A stretch of 5,844 bases of DNA, taken from assembly GCA_949070545.1 (NCBI GenBank), contig CARTQV010000051.1, forward strand, positions 1 through 5,844, read 5' to 3'. Each line of letters opens with the position of its first letter. Position 1 is the stretch's first letter. Both the position numbers and the translations under genes were made by a program. Shown here one piece after another: positions 1-4,989 of this stretch. This DNA comes from an uncultured Candidatus Saccharibacteria bacterium. GTDB taxonomy: Bacteria; Patescibacteriota; Saccharimonadia; Saccharimonadales; Saccharimonadaceae. The notes below the pieces were generated by a model. That model ran no database searches, was not told the DNA's origin, and was given only the letters and a program-made list of their open reading frames with translations.

Positions 1-1179
1 ATGGGTTATAATTCCGTGCGTTTCGATGACGAGTTTATTCGTAATACTTTGTGGCGCAACTTTTTCGATGCTTATGAATGGCAATGGAAGGATCGGCGTA
101 GCCGTTGGGACCTGCTCGACGTCGTGCGGCTAACGCGAGCTTTACGACCAGAGGGTATTGAATGGCCAGTGACCCCCGAAGGGCGCTCGACGAACCGCCT
201 CGAACTTCTTACAAAAATGAACCATATTTCCCATGAACACGCTCATGACGCTTTGGCGGATGTGGTTGCCCTAATTGAAGTAACGAAGTTGATTCGCGAG
301 AAGCAACCGCAACTTTTTGACTTTCTCTATGGTTTGCGAGGAAAACGCGATGTTGCTCGGCTCGTAAATCTGAAAAACCTGCAACCTTTTGTCTATGCCT
401 CGGGACGCTATTCGTCAGAATTTGAGAAGACTACAGTTGCGTATCCTCTGTCAGCTGGTCGCAACGAAAATGTTTTGGTTTTTGATTTGCGTTATAATCT
501 CGACGAACTTCTCACTGCCGAAGAGGAAGGCACCTATATCGAAAAATTCGGCAATCGTTGGCAAAAAGCGCATCCCGAGAAGGTGAAAGTCGACTTTTTC
601 CCGATTGTGAAAACTTTGCAGTACAATCACTGTCCTGCTGTTGCGCCACTCGGGGTTTTGGAGAAGGACGATGGCTGGACAAAGATTGGTCTGACGCGTG
701 CTGATGTTGAGCATAATCTCGAAGCGCTAAGGAAACATCCTGAATTTGTTGAACGTGTCCAGAAGTTGATTACTGATCGACCCGAGTTTCCGGCTGCGGT
801 TGACCCCGAATCGGCGCTTTATGATGGGTTTTTGAATGACCATGATCGACGACTTTGTGCAGTTGTACGTAGTAATGGCGCGGAAGATTTAGCGGATTTC
901 CACCCTGAATTCAACGATGAACGTTTGCCGGAATTATTGTTACATTATAAAGCAAAAAATTTCCCGAATAGCCTGTCCGAAGACGAGACAAAAAAATGGG
1001 AAGAATATCGACATAGACGGCTCGGGCGCCAAGGTCAGAAGTTCATCGCTGAGCTCCAAAACATCCAAAAAGATCTTGCTTCAGATAAAACTTTCGGCGG
1101 AAAGTCGCCCGACGAATGTGCTTTTCTCGCCGAGGAGTTGTTACTCTGGTTCGAGAGCCTGCAGCCTGAGGACTATTGA
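1..1179 (+). CDS. sbcB: Exonuclease I (SbcB/ExoI), 5'-truncated by the window edge
   Basis: Exodeoxyribonuclease I is a DnaQ-fold enzyme that degrades single-stranded DNA processively 3'->5' in recombination and mismatch repair. The 392 visible residues match the E. coli protein (about 475 aa) throughout. Exo II is seen as GYNSVRFDDE (residues 2-11), followed by SRWDLLD (34-40), LRPEGIEWP (48-56), and Exo III as HDALAD, with H82 and D87 the expected catalytic pair. The C-terminal helical part is also recognisable: LYDGF (273-277) and LLLHYKAKNFP (312-322). In the family GYN lies about 100 residues from the N-terminus, so the ATG at position 1 is an internal methionine. The Exo I motif (DxE, metal binding) must lie upstream of the window. 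The TGA stop at 1177-1179 sits inside the -35 box of the uvrA promoter. Nothing in the visible part suggests inactivation. ExoI is best known from Gammaproteobacteria, so its presence here may reflect transfer. Family assignment is firm; activity is inferred. Confidence 0.93.
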   Translation: MGYNSVRFDDEFIRNTLWRNFFDAYEWQWKDRRSRWDLLDVVRLTRALRPEGIEWPVTPEGRSTNRLELLTKMNHISHEHAHDALADVVALIEVTKLIREKQPQLFDFLYGLRGKRDVARLVNLKNLQPFVYASGRYSSEFEKTTVAYPLSAGRNENVLVFDLRYNLDELLTAEEEGTYIEKFGNRWQKAHPEKVKVDFFPIVKTLQYNHCPAVAPLGVLEKDDGWTKIGLTRADVEHNLEALRKHPEFVERVQKLITDRPEFPAAVDPESALYDGFLNDHDRRLCAVVRSNGAEDLADFHPEFNDERLPELLLHYKAKNFPNSLSEDETKKWEEYRHRRLGRQGQKFIAELQNIQKDLASDKTFGGKSPDECAFLAEELLLWFESLQPEDY

Positions 1180-1204
1180 TATTTTTTCATTTTTGCGCTA
1201 TAAT
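1176..1204 (+). promoter_or_regulatory. Sigma70-type promoter of uvrA, overlapping the sbcB stop
   Basis: TTGATA (1176-1181), a 17-nt T-rich spacer and a perfect TATAAT (1199-1204) form a near-consensus housekeeping promoter. The -35 box contains the TGA stop of sbcB. Counting seven bases past the -10 box puts the transcription start at about 1211 (range 1210-1213), with A1212 and G1213 as the nearest purines. That is directly at the uvrA GTG at 1213, so no room remains for a Shine-Dalgarno. No LexA-type box (GAAC-N4-GTTC or CTGT-N8-ACAG) is visible here, so there is no sign of SOS control. Confidence 0.8.
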
Positions 1205-1212
1205 ACACGCCA

Positions 1213-4200
1213 GTGAATGACAATTATATCAAAATCCGAGGCGCCAGGCAGCACAATCTGAAAGATCTTGATGTTGATATCCCGCGCGATCAGCTCGTGA
1301 TTATCACGGGACTTTCTGGTAGTGGGAAATCCAGTCTCGCTTTCGATACAATTTATGCCGAAGGACAACGCCGCTACGTCGAGAGCTTGTCGAGCTACGC
1401 GCGTATGTTCCTCGGAGTGATGGACAAACCCGACGTCGATAGCATTTCTGGACTTTCGCCAGCAATCTCAATCGACCAAAAGTCGACCAGTCGCAATCCT
1501 CGTTCGACTGTCGCGACCGTAACTGAAGTTTATGATTACTTGCGTTTGCTTTTCGCGCGTGTTGGCGTGCCGCATTGTCCGATTTGTCATCGTGAGGTCC
1601 AGCGTCGTAGCGTCGAGGATATTGTGAATGAAGTGATGAAACTTCCGCTTGGTAGTAAGTTGATGCTACTAGCTCCAATTGTGAACCAGAAAAAAGGTAG
1701 TTTCATGCATATTTCTGAACAATATCAGGCAAAGGGTTTTTCTCGAGTGCGTGTTGATGGCATTGTCTATGCGCTTGATGAATTTCCAGATTTGAACAAA
1801 AATGATCGACATGACATTGAAATTGTTGTCGATCGGTTTATTTTGTCACCTGATTTGCTGAGCCGTATTTCTGGTTCAATCGAACAAGCCCTCGAACTAG
1901 GACAGGGGATTATTAAACTATTGAAGATTAACGACAACAAAACGACGATTGAAGCAAAAAGTGTGGAGACTGCCGTCTCGACGAATAATTTTGCGAGGGG
2001 ATCCGGAGGTTCGGCCGAGGACGAGCGCGCCGACTCTGCGACGGCAGGCGTCGGCGACGCGCCCCGAGGCAAGATTGGTTCGCTCGAAACGGCAGCATCA
2101 ACAATTTATACTTTCTCTCAACGCTACGCTTGCGAACTCCACCCTGATGAACTTATCCCTGAGCTTGAACCACGTTTGTTTAGTTTTAACGCTCCCCAGG
2201 GTGCCTGCCCGACCTGCACTGGTCTTGGCACGCGCATGGAAATCGACCCAAGCTTGATTTTGAATCCAAATTTGACTATTGCCGAAGGCGGTATCCGCCC
2301 ATTCAATCGTATCAATCAAGAATCTTGGTGGTTGAAACGCCTCGATGCAGTTGGGAAAAAGCAGGGTTTTTCGATTCATACTCCGATTCGCGAACTCTCT
2401 GAGGAAACTATCCAAAAAATCCTCTATGGAACTGGCGATGAAAAATATAAGGTTGATGTCGGAGGACACGGCAAATGGGGTGATGGTGCGACATACCAAA
2501 GCACTTACGAAGGAGTCATCCCGACCCTAGAGCGACGCCATCGTGAGACTGACTCCGACTTCGTGAAGAAGGACATCGAACGGTTTATGCGTGTACACGA
2601 GTGTCAGACTTGTCATGGTGCACGTTTGAAACCGGCCGTGCTCGCCGTAACGGTGCACGGGCTTAGTATCGTCGATATGTGTAATTTTGATGTCGATGCG
2701 ACTCTCGAAGTTTTGAAGAAAGACCTTGAGTTTAGCGAATCCGAGCAACAAATCGCTGAACCAATTATTAAGGAAATTCGTGAACGTGTTCAATTTATGC
2801 AAGATGTCGGATTAGGGTATCTCGAACTCGGACGAGCTGCGAATACGCTTTCGGGCGGCGAAGCGCAGAGGATAAGACTAGCAACACAGATTGGCTCTGG
2901 CCTGCAAGGTGTGCTCTATGTCCTCGATGAACCGAGTATTGGTTTGCATCAGAGAGATAATGACAAACTGATCGCAACTCTGAAACATTTGCGTGATCTA
3001 AAAAATACCGTGCTTGTCGTTGAGCATGATGAAGACACCATGCGCGAAGCAGATTACATCATTGATATTGGCCCTGGCGCAGGAAAGAACGGCGGTCGTC
3101 TGATTGCGGCTGGTACGCCCGATGAGGTTGCGAAAAATGACGATTCAATCACAGGGAAATATCTCTCTGGGAAGTTGGAGATCCCCGTTCCAAAGAAGCG
3201 CCGAACGCCAAAAAAAGGCCAAGAACTGGTTGTGGTCGGCGCACGCGAAAATAATCTTCAAAACATTGATGTCCATTTCCCGCTTGGGGTCATGACGGTA
3301 GTTTCTGGAGTTTCGGGTAGTGGGAAGTCAACACTCGTGAACGAAATTTTGGCAAATGAATTATTGGCGAGGCTACATCGCGCTCAGACTGTCGCCGGCA
3401 GTCATGAGCGTATCGACGGTATTGAATATTTAGATAAGGCGATTGTTATTGACCAAAGCCCGATTGGCCGCACCCCGCGCAGCAATGCTGCGACTTATAC
3501 TGGAGTTTTCAATCAAATCCGTGAACTTTTTGCAGCGCAACCCGAAGCGGAAGTTCGTGGCTACAAAGCCGGGCGTTTTAGCTTCAATGTCAAGGGTGGT
3601 CGTTGCGAAAACTGCCAAGGTGACGGTGTGAATAAAATCGAAATGCATTTCCTGCCTGATGTTTATGTTACTTGCCCAACCTGTCATGGTAAACGTTATA
3701 ATCGTGAAGCTCTTGAGATCAAATATAAGGGTAAGGACATTTCTGATGTCTTGAATATGACAGTTGATGAAGCGGTCGAATTTTTCGAGAATATCCCAAC
3801 TATCGCTGGAAAATTGAAGACGATTCAGGAGGTTGGTCTGGGTTACATCAAACTTGGCCAGCCTGCGACGACTTTTTCGGGTGGGGAAGCGCAGAGGATC
3901 AAGCTTGCGACCGAATTGTCACGAAGAAGCACAGGGAAGACGCTTTACATTCTCGATGAACCGACTACCGGACTTCATACCGACGACGTGAAGAGGCTAC
4001 TCGAGATCCTCGGGAGGTTGGTTGATGGTGGCAACTCAATGATCATCATCGAGCATAATCTCCATGTGATTAAGTCCGCTGATTGGATTATTGACATGGG
4101 GCCCGAAGGTGGGTTGCACGGCGGACTAGTTTGTGCCGAAGGAACACCCGAACAGCTTGCAAACAAGGGTAACACCCCGACTGGGAAGTATCTCCGTAGT

Positions 4201-4215
4201 GTGCTGAAACACTAG
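1213..4215 (+). CDS. uvrA: Excinuclease ABC subunit A (UvrA) carrying an in-frame palindromic insertion
   Basis: UvrA is the dimeric ABC-type ATPase that finds bulky DNA damage and loads UvrB in nucleotide excision repair, in the cytoplasm on DNA. All family landmarks are present. Half I has Walker A GLSGSGKS (33-40), signature LSGGE (546-550), Walker B LYVLDEP (568-574) and H-loop H605. Half II has Walker A GVSGSGKS (699-706), signature FSGGE (888-892, usually LSGGE), Walker B LYILDEP (911-917) and H-loop H948. The essential C-terminal zinc module is intact (C798, C801, C821, C824). The upstream zinc module is C307-E-L-H310 with C332/C335, so one usual Cys is His. Other pairs are C122/C125 and C464/C467. 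Length is 1000 aa against about 940-950; the excess is an insertion at about 241-300. GTG 1213 is the only standard start possible: an in-frame TAA lies at 1201-1203 and the next in-frame Met is residue 65, beyond Walker A. No Shine-Dalgarno precedes it. Identification is certain; the effect of the insertion is unknown. Confidence 0.98.
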   Translation: MNDNYIKIRGARQHNLKDLDVDIPRDQLVIITGLSGSGKSSLAFDTIYAEGQRRYVESLSSYARMFLGVMDKPDVDSISGLSPAISIDQKSTSRNPRSTVATVTEVYDYLRLLFARVGVPHCPICHREVQRRSVEDIVNEVMKLPLGSKLMLLAPIVNQKKGSFMHISEQYQAKGFSRVRVDGIVYALDEFPDLNKNDRHDIEIVVDRFILSPDLLSRISGSIEQALELGQGIIKLLKINDNKTTIEAKSVETAVSTNNFARGSGGSAEDERADSATAGVGDAPRGKIGSLETAASTIYTFSQRYACELHPDELIPELEPRLFSFNAPQGACPTCTGLGTRMEIDPSLILNPNLTIAEGGIRPFNRINQESWWLKRLDAVGKKQGFSIHTPIRELSEETIQKILYGTGDEKYKVDVGGHGKWGDGATYQSTYEGVIPTLERRHRETDSDFVKKDIERFMRVHECQTCHGARLKPAVLAVTVHGLSIVDMCNFDVDATLEVLKKDLEFSESEQQIAEPIIKEIRERVQFMQDVGLGYLELGRAANTLSGGEAQRIRLATQIGSGLQGVLYVLDEPSIGLHQRDNDKLIATLKHLRDLKNTVLVVEHDEDTMREADYIIDIGPGAGKNGGRLIAAGTPDEVAKNDDSITGKYLSGKLEIPVPKKRRTPKKGQELVVVGARENNLQNIDVHFPLGVMTVVSGVSGSGKSTLVNEILANELLARLHRAQTVAGSHERIDGIEYLDKAIVIDQSPIGRTPRSNAATYTGVFNQIRELFAAQPEAEVRGYKAGRFSFNVKGGRCENCQGDGVNKIEMHFLPDVYVTCPTCHGKRYNREALEIKYKGKDISDVLNMTVDEAVEFFENIPTIAGKLKTIQEVGLGYIKLGQPATTFSGGEAQRIKLATELSRRSTGKTLYILDEPTTGLHTDDVKRLLEILGRLVDGGNSMIIIEHNLHVIKSADWIIDMGPEGGLHGGLVCAEGTPEQLANKGNTPTGKYLRSVLKH
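1961..2104. repeat. Long imperfect palindromic element inserted in frame in uvrA
   Basis: The outer arms pair over about 35 bases. CTGCCGTCTCGA (1970-1981) matches the reverse complement of 2084-2095 at 11 of 12 positions; CGAA (1982-1985) pairs with 2079-2082 after one bulged base; AATTTTGC (1987-1994) matches the reverse complement of 2069-2076 at 7 of 8; and GGGG (1997-2000) pairs with CCCC (2062-2065). An apical stem has CGCCGAC (2028-2034) with GTCGGCG (2050-2056), and CTGC (2036-2039) with GCAG (2044-2047) around the loop GACG. About 24 bases of the left side (2001-2024) have no obvious partner. G+C over 1993-2070 is 61/78. The coordinates coincide with the extra roughly 55 residues that UvrA homologues lack. 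The peptide is Gly/Ala/Asp-rich, probably a flexible surface loop. It resembles in architecture the in-frame palindromic repeats of Rickettsia, but I recognise no family. Exact ends are uncertain by several bases. Confidence 0.72.
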
Positions 4216-4230
4216 CCTGTGGAAAACTTT

Positions 4231-4262
4231 CCAAAAAAGTCAGAAAATACCCGAAAAAGTCA
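4231..4262 (+). repeat. Tandem 12-bp repeat upstream of the surface-protein promoter
   Basis: CCAAAAAAGTCA (4231-4242) and CCGAAAAAGTCA (4251-4262) match at 11 of 12 bases with a period of 20 bp, about two helical turns. The pair ends just before the -35 box at 4263. It could bind a regulator on one DNA face, or the A-tracts could act as an UP element for the RNA polymerase alpha subunit. No known operator is recognised. The rest of the spacer 4216-4230 holds only a weak inverted repeat TGGAAA/TTTCCA without a T-tract, so no convincing uvrA terminator is seen. Confidence 0.5.
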
Positions 4263-4268
4263 TTGACT
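4258..4268. promoter_or_regulatory. Small palindrome over the -35 box, possible operator
   Basis: AGTCA-T-TGACT is a perfect 5-bp inverted repeat around one base. Its right half is the -35 hexamer and its left half is the end of the second 12-bp repeat. A repressor bound here would block the promoter, but the palindrome is short and half of it is explained by the promoter, so chance is a fair alternative. Confidence 0.3.
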
Positions 4269-4291
4269 GGTCGATTCCACTCATGTAAAAT
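4263..4291 (+). promoter_or_regulatory. Promoter of the small surface-protein gene
   Basis: TTGACT (4263-4268), a 17-nt spacer and TAAAAT (4286-4291) fit a sigma70-type promoter. The predicted start is about 4298, giving an A-rich, roughly 42-nt leader with little structure. An overlapping TATAAA (4291-4296) would give a 22-nt spacer and is less likely to be the -10 box. Confidence 0.72.
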
Positions 4292-4327
4292 ATAAAACAC
4301 AAAGGTCATGAGACAAAAATAAAAAAT

Positions 4328-4334
4328 AAAGGAG
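4328..4334 (+). promoter_or_regulatory. Shine-Dalgarno of the small surface-protein gene
   Basis: AAAGGAG lies five bases before the ATG at 4340 in an otherwise A-rich, open leader. It fixes the start codon and contrasts with uvrA, which has none. Confidence 0.85.
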
Positions 4335-4339
4335 AAAAA

Positions 4340-4876
4340 ATGTCTAAAATCTCAAAAACAGTCGCAGTTCTCGGCGTGGTTGCTGGACTCGGTGTTGCCG
4401 CATTACCTATCAGCACTTATGCAGCAAACCCTGAGACAGTCAACTTGAACGTTAAGGTTGTTGACAAGATTGAGCTTAACGCTGACAGAACAACCGCCAA
4501 TATCAACGCTACGAATGGCGCAGACGTTACTGGTCAAGAAGATACGGTTACTTTGACCGTCAAAACTGGTAACAGCAAAGGTTATACTTTGAATGCTAAG
4601 ACTGGGAACACAGACTTGGCTGATGGCTCTGGCAATTCAATTCCTGCTGGTGCACCACTTGTAGGTTCTTCACTTTGGGGTATGAAAGGTGGCAATCAAG
4701 CCTTCCAGAACTACACTGGTTTGCAGACCACTGATCAATTAGTCAAGAAGACGGCTATCGCTCCAACGAGTGGCGAAGACACGACCCCTGTTACTTTCGG
4801 CGTCACAACGGCCGCTAATCAAGCTGCCGGGACCTATACCGGAAACGTAGTCTTTACGGCTATCGCTAATATCTAA
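4340..4876 (+). CDS. Small secreted surface protein, WxL-like beta-sandwich
   Basis: This 178-residue protein is predicted to be exported by Sec and to act at the cell surface. Residues 1-28 form a classical signal peptide: lysines near the start, a hydrophobic core about 8-22, and the cleavage context STYA-ANP after A28. The mature part is Thr/Asn/Ala/Gly-rich with alternating beta-strand patterns, has no cysteine, one tryptophan (W113), no second membrane helix and no LPxTG. Two strands resemble the paired motifs of WxL domains, which bind peptidoglycan non-covalently: SKGYTLNA (79-86) stands where WxL proteins have GxGWTLxx, and AGTYTGNVVFTA (163-174) resembles the terminal YTGxLTWxL strand. 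Both tryptophans would thus be aromatic replacements. The next gene looks like a WxL-interacting protein, which supports this reading. A strong promoter, a good ribosome site and a strong terminator suggest a monocistronic, abundantly made protein. The secreted beta-sandwich is well supported; the WxL relationship is inference. No specific gene name is recognised. Confidence 0.88.
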   Translation: MSKISKTVAVLGVVAGLGVAALPISTYAANPETVNLNVKVVDKIELNADRTTANINATNGADVTGQEDTVTLTVKTGNSKGYTLNAKTGNTDLADGSGNSIPAGAPLVGSSLWGMKGGNQAFQNYTGLQTTDQLVKKTAIAPTSGEDTTPVTFGVTTAANQAAGTYTGNVVFTAIANI

Positions 4877-4894
4877 TCCTTAGATAGCAAAAAT

Positions 4895-4928
4895 AAAACT
4901 CCGCCCTCTCGCAGGGGCGGAGTTTTTT
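4895..4928 (+). terminator. Strong rho-independent terminator after the surface-protein gene
   Basis: AAAACTCCGCCC (4895-4906) pairs perfectly with GGGCGGAGTTTT (4915-4926) around an 8-nt loop, and six T residues (4923-4928) follow the GC-rich part. It begins 18 bases after the TAA stop. The A-tract on the left arm could also let it work on the opposite strand, although no minus-strand gene is seen. Confidence 0.96.
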
Positions 4929-4940
4929 GCCACCTTGCGC

Positions 4941-4969
4941 TTGATTTTTAAACTTTAGTGCTATATAAT
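4941..4969 (+). promoter_or_regulatory. Promoter of the WxLIP-like gene
   Basis: TTGATT (4941-4946), a 17-nt A/T-rich spacer and a perfect TATAAT (4964-4969) form a sigma70-type promoter starting 12 bases beyond the terminator. Predicted transcription starts near 4976, leaving a leader of about 14 nt that just covers the ribosome site. The layout TTGAT(A/T), T-rich spacer, GCTATA resembles the uvrA promoter. Confidence 0.8.
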
Positions 4970-4979
4970 AGAGAAAAAT

Positions 4980-4986
4980 AAGGAGG
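4980..4986 (+). promoter_or_regulatory. Consensus Shine-Dalgarno of the WxLIP-like gene
   Basis: AAGGAGG is followed by T, so it matches the 16S 3' end over eight bases. It is only three bases from ATG 4990, a short spacing, but the next in-frame ATG at 5008 is 21 bases away, so 4990 is the preferred start. Confidence 0.85.
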
Positions 4987-4989
4987 TAA

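Noticed and set aside
1..3. ATG at position 1 as the true start of sbcB
   Set aside because: The family has about 100 more N-terminal residues including the catalytic DxE motif; the residue next to this Met aligns with the internal Exo II segment.
1304..1678. 124-codon open frame on the minus strand inside uvrA
   Set aside because: It lies fully opposite conserved Walker A and UvrB-binding sequence, its peptide has no recognisable domain, and no ribosome site or promoter is seen.
1913..2127. Frameshift or sequencing error as the cause of the extra UvrA segment
   Set aside because: The frame stays open and the UvrA similarity resumes in the same frame on both sides. The segment also has an ordered inverted-repeat structure, which random error would not create.
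2098..2499. 133-codon open frame on the minus strand inside uvrA
   Set aside because: It is antisense to conserved UvrA sequence and its peptide shows no motif; it is a by-product of codon bias.
4218..4226. DnaA-box match (reverse complement TTTTCCACA, fitting TTWTNCACA)
   Set aside because: It is a single copy with no cluster of boxes, no AT-rich unwinding region typical of an origin and no dnaA/dnaN nearby; chance is likely.
4219..4238. Hairpin TGGAAA/TTTCCA after uvrA as a terminator
   Set aside because: The stem is short and A/T-rich with a minimal loop, and it is followed by A residues rather than T residues.
4308..4322. Four-codon upstream frame (Met-Arg-Gln-Lys) in the surface-protein leader, preceded by AAAGG
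   Set aside because: It is too short to judge, begins only about ten bases from the predicted transcript start, and no attenuator structure accompanies it.
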